DNA of 64,000 nucleotides from Apodemus sylvaticus. Taxonomy: Eukaryota; Chordata; Mammalia; Rodentia; Muridae. The stretch covers positions 77,412,644 through 77,476,643 of the forward strand of contig NC_067477.1 of the NCBI RefSeq assembly GCF_947179515.1, written 5' to 3'. Below the pieces are notes generated by a model. The model had not been told where the DNA came from, ran no database searches, and was given only the letters and a program-made list of their open reading frames with translations. This document shows positions 12,441-23,650 of the stretch, in pieces. The position numbers were made by a program, and so were the translations under genes. Every line of letters starts with the position of its first letter. Positions within the stretch are counted from its first letter, which is position 1.

Positions 12441-13045
12441 GCACTTTTTTAATTGGTTATTTCCTTTATTTAAATTTCAGATGCTATCCCCTTTCATGGT
12501 TTCCCCCTTCCCAGAAACTCTCTAGCTCTTCCTTCTTACCCATCCTTCTATGAGGGTGCTCCTTCACCCAGCCCACTCCCATGTCCCTGCCTTAGAATCC
12601 CTTACATTGAGGCATCATTGAGCCTACATATGACCAAAGCCCTTTCCTTCCATTGATGCCTGAAAACGCAATCCTCTGCTACATATGCAGTTGGAGCAGT
12701 TTGTACCTCTTGGTTGATGGTTTAGTCCCTGTGAGCTCTGGGGGGTCTGGTTGATTGATACTGTTTTTCTTCTGGTTGATGAGGTTGCAAAAGCCTTCAT
12801 CTCCTTCAGTCCTTTCTCTAACACCCCCATTGTGGACCCTGCACTCAGACCAATGGTTGGCTGTAACCATCTGCCTCTGTATTTGTAAGGCTCTGGCAGG
12901 GCCCCTCATGAAACAGTCATATCAGGCTCCTTTGAGCAAGAATTTCTTAGCATCCACAATAGTGTCAGAGTTTTGGTGATTGTGTGTAGGATGAATACCC
13001 ATGTAGGACAGTATCTGAATGGCCTTTCCTTCAATCTCTGCTTTA
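12441..13045 (-). mobile_element. Lx 3' end inserted in the minus-strand L1
   Basis: The reverse-complement Lx tail (TTTAAATTTCAGATGCTATCC) starts near 12470, preceded by T-rich sequence. Lx 3' UTR words follow (TATGAGGGTGCTCCTTCACC, CTCTGCTACATATGCAGTTG). On both sides lies ORF2 of the older L1, in the same orientation. Exact TSDs were not resolved. Confidence 0.75.
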
Positions 13046-13297
13046 CACTAGACACTTGAAGTTATTGTCATATAGATCTTTCACTTGTTTGGTTAGAGTT
13101 ACCCCAAGATATTGTTTACTATTTATGACTATTGTGAATGGAGTTGTATCCTAATTTCTTTCTCAGCCTGTTTATCATTTGTATAAAGGAAGTCTATTGA
13201 TTTGTTTGAGTTAATTTTATATCTGGCCACCTTGCTGAAATTGCTTATCAGCCAGAGAAGTTCTCTGGTAGAATATTTGGGGTTGCTTATGTACACT

Positions 13298-13338
13298 ATC
13301 ATATCATATCATATCATATCATATATTATCATATCATC
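13298..13338. repeat. (ATATC)n microsatellite
   Basis: Pentanucleotide ATATC repeats, about eight units with one interruption, within the old L1. Confidence 0.9.
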
Positions 13339-14006
13339 TTTGATACCTTTGTTTATTCTTTGCCACTTTGTATCCCCCTTGATCTTTTTTGTTGTCTTAT
13401 TGTTCTAGCTAGCACTTCAATTACTATATTGGATAGCTATGGGGCGAGTGGACATCCTTGTCTTATCCACAATTTTAGTGGGGTTACTTCAAGTATCTCT
13501 CCATTTAATTTGATCTTGGCTCTTGGTTTGCAGTAAATTGCTTTTATTGTGTTTAGGTATGGGTCTTGAATTCCTGATCTCTTTAATACTTTTAACATGA
13601 AGGTATGTTTTATTTTGTCAGTTGCTTTTTCTGCATCAAAGGTGGCAATCACATGCCTTTTTTTCTTTGAGTTTGTTTATATAGTGGATTATGTTTATCA
13701 ATTTTTATATATTGAACCAACCTTGCATCCCTAGGATGAAGTCTACTTGATCATAGTGAATAATGGTTTGATGTGTTCTTGGATTCTGTTTGCAAGAATT
13801 TTATTGAGTATATTTGTAATTTTGGTCTGAAGTTCTTTTTTATGGTTGGGTTCTGGTGTCATATAAGTATCAGTGTAATTCTGGCTTCATAGCACGAATT
13901 AGATAGTTTTCCTTCTGTTTCTATTTTACGGAATAGTTTGAGGAATATTGGTATTATGTCTTTGAAGGTCTGGTAGAATTCTGTACCAAATCCACCTGGC
14001 CCTGGG

Positions 14007-14007
<1 letters not shown>

Positions 14008-14041
<34 letters not shown>
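14008..14041. repeat. Poly(T) run of 34
   Basis: Pure T run in the minus-strand L1 relic. The corresponding ORF2 region elsewhere has only a short A/T run, so this looks like local expansion and not a retroposon tail. Confidence 0.9.
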
Positions 14042-14042
<1 letters not shown>

Positions 14043-14567
14043 GTTGGTTGGAAGGTTTTTAATGACTTCTTCTCTTTCCTTATAGAATATGGGCCTGTTT
14101 AGATAGTTTACCTGCTCTTGATTTAAATTGGGTATGTGGCAACTATCTAGAAAACAATCTATTTCATCTAGATATTCCAGTTTTTATTTCTGTTGTTATT
14201 TATTGCTTTCGATCTCTGATTTTTTTTATTTTGGATACTGCCCCCAGGCCCTTTAGTTAATTTTGCTAGGAGTTTGTCTATCTTGTTGATTCTCTCAAAG
14301 AACCAGCTTTTGGTTTTGTTGATTCTTTTTATTGTTCTCTTTGTTTCTATTTGGTTGATTTTAGCACTGAGTTTGACTATTTCCTCCCATCTATGCCTCT
14401 TGAGTACCTTTTAATGTTTTTGATTATGTTAAATATATAAATAACATTTGAAATGTAAATATATTACAATATTGAGTTTTATAATCTACTATTGTTGACT
14501 TTAAAATCTCCCCTTAGAGTGTATTTAATTTTTTAAGGAGATGTTATTAGATTTATAGTGAAGTACT

Positions 14568-14733
14568 TTTTTAAAAGATTTATTTATTTATTATTTGCAA
14601 GTATACCGTAGCTGTCTTTAAACATCAGATCTCTTTACGATGGTTGTGAGCCATGTGGGTGCTGGGATCTGAACTCATTACCTTTGGAAGAGCAGTCGGT
14701 GCTCTTACCCACTGAGCCATCTCTCCAGCCCCA
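14568..14733 (-). mobile_element. B2 SINE
   Basis: The reverse complement reads GGGGCTGGAGAGATGGCTCA, then the tRNA-derived B2 body (GAGCACCGACTGCTCTTCC) and an A-rich tail near 14568-14590. A perfect 14-bp TSD, TATAGTGAAGTACT, flanks it at 14554-14567 and 14734-14747. B2 elements are RNA polymerase III-derived, non-coding and mobilised by the L1 machinery. The copy is shorter than consensus. Confidence 0.96.
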
Positions 14734-14747
14734 TATAGTGAAGTACT

Positions 14748-15374
14748 CAATATTGGAGAGTGCTGTTGAAATAATTTCAAATAGTTTTGAGTTCAGTCAT
14801 TCATTGCTAGCATATAGAACTGGTTGTTAAGTTTACATTGCATGTTATAATCTTGTAAACTAACAAGTTTAAGATTTGTACATTACCTGGCATTTCACAT
14901 GGTATTGTACCTGTTTCCTATACAGACAGTTATATTTCTTTCTTGTCTTAATTTCCATTACATTGAACTTTAAGTTTCTTTTTGACCCAGAGTATTCTGC
15001 ATTGAAGCTATTTCTATGCTCTCCCATAAATGAAATGTACATGGCAGTTGTAAGGCAGATGGATGTTGTGATCATATAAAGGAATTGGAGAAGTGATTTG
15101 TCAGTACGGGCCCCATCTTCCCCTTTGGATCCTACATTAAACTAAGCCTCAGCATTTCATGCAAATGCCTTAGAGATTCCACTTATTTTTCAATGAGAAC
15201 ATACAGTATTTTTGATGTGGGATCTTGTTAAGTGGAATGGAGCAGTTTCTGTAGCTTTGAATAACCCCAATTTTAAACATGAACCTGTCCTTGGGACTTG
15301 AAAGTAGAATGTTTGCTATGGTTCTTGGATGAATCTCCCTATGTGTTTCTTATTCTAAACAGACCTTATTATAA
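14748..15374. other. No feature seen
   Basis: Unique-looking AT-rich DNA. Short open frames on both strands have no recognisable domain. Confidence 0.5.
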
Positions 15375-15475
15375 GGTTTTCCTCCTCCTCCTCCTCTTCC
15401 TCTTCATCTTCTTTCTTTTTCTTCTTATCTTTCTCCTCTTCCTCTCACTTTTCCTCTTGTTATTTTTCCTTCACA
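15375..15475. repeat. Pyrimidine-rich simple repeat
   Basis: Near-pure CT tract built from TCC and TTC units. Confidence 0.9.
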
Positions 15476-15699
15476 TTCAATTGATTTTCACCCAGATCCA
15501 CTACAGGGAAAGTAATGGTTCTTCAGTTATTTTACAAATAAAGAGATACATTCTTAGTGATAATCCAAGACTTCTTAGAGAAAAGTATTTTGAAAGAAGT
15601 GTTAAAGGATGGTTACACTTGAGATAAATAGAGAAGTAAAGTGTGCTTTAAATACATAATTTATTATTTTTTAAATCAATAAATGTCTCAACTTTATCC

Positions 15700-17420
15700 C
15701 TGGTATTTTTAAAAAACTTTTTGTTGGTTCATTGTGAATTTAACATCATGCATCTCAAATCCCACTAATCTCCCCCTCTCCTCATACCTGCCCTCTACCC
15801 TTGAAACATCCCTAACAACAGAGGAAAAAACCCCTCATTGTTGAAGCTGTAGTATGTCGCAGTTTGTCCCACAGTATATATATCCTTTTGTCTATAGGTC
15901 TTTTCCTGTACATGTTCATAGCAATAACCCGTTGGTCTAGTATGAGGCCTCTGGCTTCTGATCCTCCATCAATATACTCCGTTAGTCCAAGTCCATCATT
16001 GGGAGTCCTCTCAGGTATCCTGCTATTATCCTATGTCATGGGGATCCTGTAGTTTTGGATCTATACATCTGGTCCCTTCATGCACTCTAGCAGTTCCTCT
16101 CTGGAATAGATATTAGAGTGGATCAATTCAAGGCTCTGAATCATGGCGTGGGAGGTATCTGAGGTGATTAGCTCATCTCCTACCTGCAGTACATGATGAA
16201 GCATATTTGAGGCATCTCTCCCTTTCACATGTTACCACATGGAAGACAAGTAGCAGACACATAGCTAGACCAGCTCTCATATAATCACACCCTCAGGGCC
16301 AGTTCTCCGATGACCCTATCAGGTTAGTCTCTAGGTCTACTCATCTGAGTACTGTAGCTGGTAAGGTACAGGGAGAGCTCTATTGCTCTTAAGACCCCAG
16401 AGCCAGATTTCCAACCTGCCACAGGGGGAAAGAAGCAAGGGAGGAAGGAGGGTATCTCTCCCTTGTCAATGACAGCATGGAAGATGAGTAGCAGTGCTAG
16501 CTCTCACATTTTCATAATCTTAGCGCTTCATAAAATTCCTGCAATGTGCAGGGCCTTCTCTCCTGAGTATTGCAGCTGGCTATATGCCCCAAGAACCAGC
16601 TCTCAAATGATGCCCAGAGGAGGGGTAAGGCCAGTTCTGTAAAGTCCTCCTACATCAACTTTTCTCAGGCACCTATCCAGACCAGGAACATCTACCTGGC
16701 ATTTGGTGGTAGCATACTCTTGCTGCTTCAGGGTCATGGACCCAGACATGGTCCCAGTTGGTATCACCTGGTACTCACATCAGGCTGTTTCTCATTAGCC
16801 TTAAGTCTCTCATCCTGCCACACTGCATCATGCCCACATCCTTTAGTTTCTAATTTTCTTCCATTTGTTCATCACTTATTTGGTGCTCTTAGTGGCACAC
16901 AGGGATTACTAGGTCTTTGGGTTCATCTCAGTAGTGGTCTCAGAAGTATGATGTACCACTCATGCATTATGGCACCTGGTAGGGGTCATCTTTATATGGT
17001 TTGCTTCCCCGTCCACCTACTCAGGCCTGCACTCTGCCAGACCATTGATCATCTCAGGCTAGCTTCCTTTCTGAGCTCCCTAGTGGCTGCCTGTTGACCC
17101 ATGTCTCGTGTCTGACTTGCTCTTTCAGATGTTCACAGGTCAAAACATTGAGTGTAGACATAGCTTCTCTTCTCTCTGGCACCTACTGACACACCTGTGA
17201 CACAATAGCCACATCTTCAACACCTCTAAGGGCAGGTCTATTTTTTAACAACCTCTTTATTGATCTTTGTAACATGAAGTAAAGCTTCTCTCCATTCCAT
17301 GATTCTGCCTTTGAGTGCTTCAATGCTGATTCACCAGCATGGCAGTCTCTTGGAGTCTTTGTTCCAGTGGGATATACCACTAGCCAATCCTGCTATCTCC
17401 TTTGGGTCAGCAGTTCATTC
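15700..17420. repeat. Rodent interspersed repeat, not named
   Basis: The stretch has the look of a mid-repetitive rodent element, resembling sequence I recall as widespread in mouse and rat, but I cannot name it. It contains an imperfect internal direct repeat: ATCTCTCCCTTTCACATG near 16215 against ATCTCTCCCTTGTCAATG near 16453, followed in both by an ATGGAAGA(C/T)(A/G)AGTAGCAG block. The offset is about 236-240 bp. A plus-strand open frame of 175 codons (16570-17097) has no recognisable domain and probably is not a gene. Neither LTR ends nor a poly(A) tail are clear. Confidence 0.4.
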
Positions 17421-18372
17421 TGGATAGACAATCAATATCTAACTCTTCGGGTGTATTAGCTGGAATTGGATCGGATTTGAGACCTAGTGAGGGAACCGCA
17501 GCTCATGAATGAAGAACGACTTCAATCAAAAATATAAATGTGTTTATTAGTCATGGGCATAATTGAAAATATGTCGACACGGATTATTGCTATAGTTGCC
17601 TTTATGCATTTTCCAACAATCATTCTTTTGCTTTTCTGGCCACAATAGGCAAGTTAGATGACATTTACCATAAATTACATGCTTGTGCCAAATAGTGTGC
17701 TGAGGGTCTGAGTCAAACACTTGCTCAACCTATTGAGGAGATGTTAAGTGTGAATAATCAAGAGGGAAAAACACTGTCATTTTTTCCTCACGCACACATT
17801 CTAATTATCTTCTATCCTAGACCTAGGAACATAAGCCTGAGTACTGAGAAGGGACTTCTGTAGTCCGTAATGAAGTGAAGCAGCTTGTGGGGTATAGCTG
17901 TGACAGCTTGAAGGGAAGGGCATGGCAGCACGGCCATTCCAGAGAAACCTTATCATCTACTGAGGTAATGACACCTAGGTCAACTGCCACATATTATACA
18001 CATGAGTGTAATCTCCTGTGTCATAAGGAAACACAACTTAAAGTCCCAAAAGTTATGTATAATTTATAATTTTAAAAGCTTAAAATATCTGTAGCAAGAG
18101 CAAAAGGTAAACTAATCATGTCAAAATTGATGCAAATGTCTATGTAGATATTACATTTTACCATGAAGAACTTCCTTCTTAAGACTGAACTTGTAGGTTC
18201 AGAAACACAACTATCACTGATATTTTAACCACTGCCATTTCTTGAATTTTTGCTGCTACTTTTGCTTGTTTAACTATAAACATACAGGTAGATTATTCAT
18301 TTTAATCTTCTTTTTAAACTTTCTTTATCAAGTAGATTTTGCATATAGTAAAATGTGAAAGTACTCTGAGTA
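17421..18372. other. No gene seen
   Basis: Unique-looking sequence. The stretch 17450-17560 is slightly richer in CpG than its surroundings but shows no recognisable element. Confidence 0.45.
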
Positions 18373-18780
18373 TACACACACACACACACACACACACACA
18401 TCTGACTTCTCTTTCTCCTGCCTTTGTATGTCCATCTGTCTGTTTCTCTCTTTATCTGTCCCTCTCTTTCTCTATCTCTGTCTATCCCTGTGTCTCTCTT
18501 TGGCTCTTTCTTTCTCTATTTCTCTTTATCTCAGTCAATCTGTGCCTCCCTCCTTTTTTCCCTCCCTCTACATTTCTCCTCTTCATCTCCACCTACGCCC
18601 TCCCTCTCCATCTCCTTCCCAGGCAGTCTAGCAAAAGAGCCTAAGCCCATATTCAGTGAAAAACAATGTCTATATGTCTAGCTATACATACATACATGTA
18701 TACATACACACATACATACACACATACATACACACATACATACATGCATGCATACATACATACATACACTCACACACACA

Positions 18781-18812
<32 letters not shown>
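18373..18812. repeat. Compound microsatellite: (AC)n, CT-rich tract, (CATA)n/(CA)n
   Basis: (AC)n at 18373-18401, a pyrimidine tract of CTCT and TCCC units at about 18403-18620, then CATA and CACA units at about 18685-18812. Reading frames here encode only low-complexity His/Thr or Ser/Leu runs. Confidence 0.92.
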
Positions 18813-18815
<3 letters not shown>

Positions 18816-19542
18816 AGAGGTTACCTCTCAAATGGGCATTAGGTAGCTTGTAGAATTAGTTGCCACATACCTGATCTTAAAATGAGTTTGGGTATTACAT
18901 CAGTATGCCCAAAGCTATCAAATGCATTCTTCCATGAGAAAGAGGAATATCAAGCAGCTAATGTCTAGGAAGGCCAAGGAGGTAACGACTGAGCTTTATG
19001 ATGGGTGCACAGAGTAGTTTTGACTGGCTATTGTTTATTTTGAAGGTAGAGACTAAATAAATAACTACAATGTAGAAAAACATTTAAAGAGATTCCCCCT
19101 AGAATCTCTATATCTTCATTTTACTTTGAACTTGTGAACTCCATAGCTGCAAGTTAGTAACTATTATTCATGGATTACATTTAATTCCTGATGGTTCATT
19201 GTAGCACCGCTAGGTAAACAATAAAATATCAGTGTATATGGTGACATATAATGTCTCTCAGTTTTTAAGCGTGTCTCTTCATAGACAGTCTCATTAATTA
19301 TACACAAATATTTTCTTTGCAAAATTGTGAACAGATTACATGTGTGTATTTTTATTTTGAAACATTTTTATTGGGAATGAAATAATATTGTATTTTAAAA
19401 AGCTTGGTTGATGTCTGGCTGTCCTGTGTTACAAGTTGTCAACAGAGAACTAAAAAGTTTTGAAAATTGTAGGCAGGATTTTTTTTAACATAACATTTTA
19501 TTATATATAGAAATGCTCGATGCTTATGGAAATTTAATGTGC
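18813..19542. other. No feature seen
   Basis: AT-rich unique DNA without recognisable genes. Confidence 0.5.
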
Positions 19543-19650
19543 AAACAGGGGGAGAGAGGGGGCTTGTGGGACTTTCAGGAAGTGGGGGGCTAGAAAAGGG
19601 GAAATCATTTGAAGGGTAAATAAAAAAGATATCAAATAAAAAAATGATTT
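19543..19650 (+). mobile_element. Very short L1Rn-like 3' end
   Basis: About 100 bp of the 3' UTR (GGGGGCTTGTGGGACTTTCAG, then GGGGAAATCATTTGAAGGGT) ends in ATCAAATAAAAAAATG. It is a severely 5'-truncated insertion; the TSD is not clear. Confidence 0.85.
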
Positions 19651-19896
19651 TGCAACTGAGGACCAGTAATTGATAATTTTTCATTAATTTATCACTTATT
19701 GTTTAACATAGTAACAATATTATATACTGATTTTTGTTGATCTCTACTCAGTATAACCTATTTTTATTAAAAATTGTACTCATAATTTTTAAAAAAAAAT
19801 ATCTTGGTTAATGATTAAGGCATTGGGTTCACTGCAATAAAATTTTGTTTATTTGTACATCTTTTTGTTGGAAAATATCTATTCAAGAAATTTTTC

Positions 19897-20711
19897 AAGA
19901 TGCTTCTCTGCCATCCAAAGTTCTTCAGGTGAGAATTCTTTGTTTAATTCTGTACCCCATTTTTTAATAGGGTTGTTTGGTTTTCTGGAGTCTAACTTCT
20001 TGAGTTCTTTATATATATTGGATATTAGCCCTCTATCTGATGTAGGATTGGTGAAGATCTTTTCCCAATTTGTGGGTTGCCAATTTGTCCTCTTGATGGT
20101 GTCCTTTGCCTTACAGAAACTTTGTAATTTTATAAGGTCCCATTTGTCAATTCTTCATCTTAGAGCATATGCTATTGGTGTTCTGTTCAGAAACTTTCTC
20201 CCTATACCGATGTCCTCAAGGGTCTTCCCCTGTTTCTTTTCTATTAGCTTCAGAGTGACTGGCTTTATGTGGAGGTCCTTGATCCATTTGGATTTGAGCT
20301 TAGTACAAGGAGACAAGGATGGACCAATTCGCATTCTTCTGCATGCTGACCTCCAGTTGAACCAGCACCATTTGTTGAAAAGGCTATCTTTTTTCCATTG
20401 GATGTTTTCAGCCCCTTTGTCGAGGATCAAGTGGCCATAGGTGTGTAAAGTGGATATTAACCTAGAAAACTGTAATATCCAAAACATAATCCACACATCA
20501 AATTAGGTACAAGAAGAAAGGAAGAGTGACCACTTGTTCTGGAAAGACTCAGTGAAGCAGTATTCGGCAAAACCAGAACGGGGAAGTGGGAAGGGATGGG
20601 TGGGAGGACAGGGGGAGAGAAGAAGGCTTGCGGGACTTTCGGGGAGTGGGGGGCTAGAAAAGGGGAAATCATTTGTAATGTAAATAAAAAATATATCGAA
20701 TAAATAAAAAA
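19897..20711 (+). mobile_element. L1Rn-like insertion with 5' inversion
   Basis: The left part (19897-20446) is ORF2 in reverse orientation, corresponding to about 58705-59256 of the intact element. At 20447 it switches to plus-strand 3' end (AAGTGGATATTAACCTAGAA, equivalent to about 59793) and continues to a poly(A)-like tail. About 0.5 kb of the element between the two parts is missing. A perfect 12-bp TSD, AAGAAATTTTTC, lies at 19885-19896 and 20712-20723. This is the classical product of twin priming during target-primed reverse transcription. Confidence 0.95.
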
Positions 20712-20723
20712 AAGAAATTTTTC

Positions 20724-21526
20724 TGAGTTTAATCATGTACTTAAGATTAATTATTTAGTTAGAACAATGTTTAATAAATCCTGGGAATAGAATTCTAAGC
20801 ATTTAAACTATGATATAGCTTGGCTAATTGATAATGAGTCTATGTCCTAGAATCTTTTTAAACTCATTCATTAGTGATGGCATCATTACTAGGTTTCACA
20901 AAAATATTTTCATACACAAAGATGCTATTCTTTCATCTATGAAGAGGACAAATTCATTTCTTCAGTTTCAATGTTCAACAACTGGTGTTGTTGTCACAGG
21001 CAAAATGTGATGAATGGAAACCTTTGCCTCACTCTTGAAACTAAGGAAACATTTTTGCATGCATAGGGTTTCATTTCAGTTCAGTGTATTTCCCAGTTAT
21101 CATTTATGAATTGATTGGATTATTTTCAATGCTTATTTAGGCGAGAGTTTATTGTGATAATGAGTTTTAATTATCAACATATTTGATATCAAAATTACAA
21201 AGGTAATTAAAATATTTTGTTTTTATTTTGATAATCTGACTAATTTTTAAAATTTTGATCACAGCCCTATGACCCTGGACTCAATTTCACTTGATTGTTA
21301 TATATTATTTTTTCAATAAAGTGCTGGACTCTCATTACTAATATTTTTGACAGTTTTCAAATGGTTTCTTAATACATATTGGTCTGCAAGTCTTTGCCTA
21401 TTTTCTTCTTTATCATTCTGACTTGTGCATGAATGTAAAGGAAAAAATATTGCTGCATTTTTACTTTAAATTGGTTTGTATAAAGGTAATATAAATCATC
21501 AAGTGATGATAGGAATTTATGATTGG
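20724..21526. other. No feature seen
   Basis: AT-rich unique DNA between two L1 insertions. Confidence 0.5.
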
Positions 21527-21537
21527 AGCTACTATGA

Positions 21538-22131
21538 ACAATTTTTATTAGATGTTTTCTTTATTTACATTCAAATGTTATCTGATTTCTGGTTTCCCCT
21601 CTGAAAACACCCTATTTCATATCCTCCCCCTGTTTACTAATCCACTCATTCCCTCTTCTCTGTCCTGGTATTCCCCTATACTGGGGCATCCAGCCACAAA
21701 GGGCTAATATCCAATATATATAAAGAACTCAAGAAGTTACATTCCAGAGAACCAAATAACCCTATTTAAAAAATGGGGTGCAGAGGTAAATGGAATTCTC
21801 AACTGAGGAATACCGAATAGCTGAGAAGCACCTAAAGAGATATTCAACATCCTTAGTCATCAGGGAAATGCAAATCAACACAACCCTGAAATGCTACCTC
21901 ACACCAGTCAGAATGGCTAGGATCAGAAACTCAGGTGACAGCAGGTGCTGGGTACCATGTGCAGATAGAAGAACACTCCTCTACTGTTGGTGGGATTAAA
22001 AGCTGGTACTACCTCTCTGGAAATCAGTTTGGAGGTTACTCAGAAAATTGAACATAGTACTGCTGGAAGACCCAGCTATACCACTCCTGGACATATATCC
22101 AAAAGATTCTCCAACCTGCAATAAGGACACA
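21538..22131 (-). mobile_element. Lx L1 insertion with 5' inversion
   Basis: On the minus strand, 21541-21696 is the Lx 3' terminus (TTTATTTACATTCAAATGTTA). At 21697 the sequence switches to plus-strand ORF2 (AGGGCTAATATCCAATATAT, equivalent to 59121 of the intact element) and runs to about 22131. A TSD, AGCTACTATGA, flanks it at 21527-21537 and 22132-22142. The inverted coding segment carries several stops. Confidence 0.9.
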
Positions 22132-22142
22132 AGCTACTATGA

Positions 22143-23609
22143 TCTTAATGTCTATAAAAATTATGGATTGTATTTTCTTTAGAAGGCAAAAATCAGTCCA
22201 GGTATACTATTTATTTCTCATAAAATTTTGAAAAGTATGTATAGTTTGTAATTTTGTTTATCTAAAGCTTTCAAGCTTATTGGCACAATTTGATCATACT
22301 CCCCTTGAACTGATAGTCACCCACATATCACTCCACCATACCACACCCCGCCTATTGCTCCTTGGACTTGAATTACTTGGCTATTTTTCATGAGCTCTTG
22401 GATGAGTATCTTATTAGTTGAGAATACTCAGTCGGTGTTCCTTTCTTTATTCCATGGATATATCTCATTCACTTTTTTTCTGTGAGAGATGTTAAATTTA
22501 GATTTTCTGATACAATATTTTAAGTAGTTACCTCTTTTTCTTTTTTAACTTGAAAGTTGTTCTTAGCAACTTATTCTGCAGTGTCTATCCTATTTTTAAG
22601 CCATTCAGTAGAGCTTAATTTTTAATGTTTTACCCTTTCAATTTTGTAACTTCAATTTATTTCTACAGATATTTATGGTGCTATTTCTTCATAGAAAGGA
22701 TATATTTATGACATCTATTAATCATGTCAACTATTTCTAATATCCGTGATTTGGGGGAGAATTTTTGCATTGGCTACTTTAAAAACAATTTTATACTGAG
22801 TATCATTATTTTACCTTTGTTACTTCATAGGAAATGTGCTTAGACTTGTCTTCATTGTAATCCCGTTCACTTTAATTTTCTCAAATTGTTCATAGATTGG
22901 TAGATTTTCTTAATCACTGTGGGTTTGTTTTTATGATTTATACAGTTAATTTCACTTTTACTATTAAGCCCAAAAGATTTCCTTTTTCTCAGGTTCATAG
23001 TATCTGTGACATTTAATAAATGCCTATGCTCGATGAGGTGTTTCCACTCAAACTGGGCCATAATTCTGGCACATGTCAGTCCTTGCACAGTCCAGTAAGT
23101 ATCTTCTTTCTGCTTTCAGTGTCCTAGAAATGACCCTCTACTGTTTCTCAAACTCCATGTCCAATCTTCTATCAAGGGTTCAAGGCTCTCAAGAAAACTT
23201 CAGGGGAAGCTTCTCTGTATGGCAAACTCATTATTTACATTTGAAAGACAAAACATTTAATATCTGTCTTCTTTGTCAAGGATTCTTTTAAGGTCTCATT
23301 TCATGGTTACCCACTGAGTCCTAGAGTGAAAAGAGGTATAGTGTGTTGCCCTCCTCAGGCGCTTTATTTTCCTCAAGATGTTTCTGATTTGATGTGTCAA
23401 AATATCATTTGACACATCTTATATATTTGATACATCTTTTATAATTACCTATATAAGAAAAATTATAAAGTTCAGAGTTAGTTAACTGCAGCTAATGGAA
23501 ACAGAAGCCCTCTTAAATATTTGAGGACCTACTACATAGAACACTGCTAATAATTACCAAGCATATAAAAATTAAAAGCAAGTTCTCACTATTCAAGAAA
23601 GGGTAAAAT

Positions 23610-23650
<41 letters not shown>

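Larger units (their letters stand above)
13046..14430 (-). pseudogene. Old L1 ORF2 relic, reverse-transcriptase part, minus strand
   Basis: This continues the minus-strand L1 upstream of the Lx insert. The region around 13440-13660 is the reverse complement of the segment encoding the [15 protein letters not shown] and [12 protein letters not shown] blocks. The part near 14260-14340 corresponds to the [18 protein letters not shown] block. The relic contains a pure T run (14008-14041) and an ATATC microsatellite (13298-13338). No intact reading frame remains. Confidence 0.8.

Noticed and set aside
16570..17097. 175-codon plus-strand open frame
   Set aside because: It lies in an apparent interspersed repeat, has no recognisable domain and no start or splice context.
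18339..18853. Several open frames over the CA, CT and CATA repeats
   Set aside because: They encode only low-complexity runs produced by the microsatellites.
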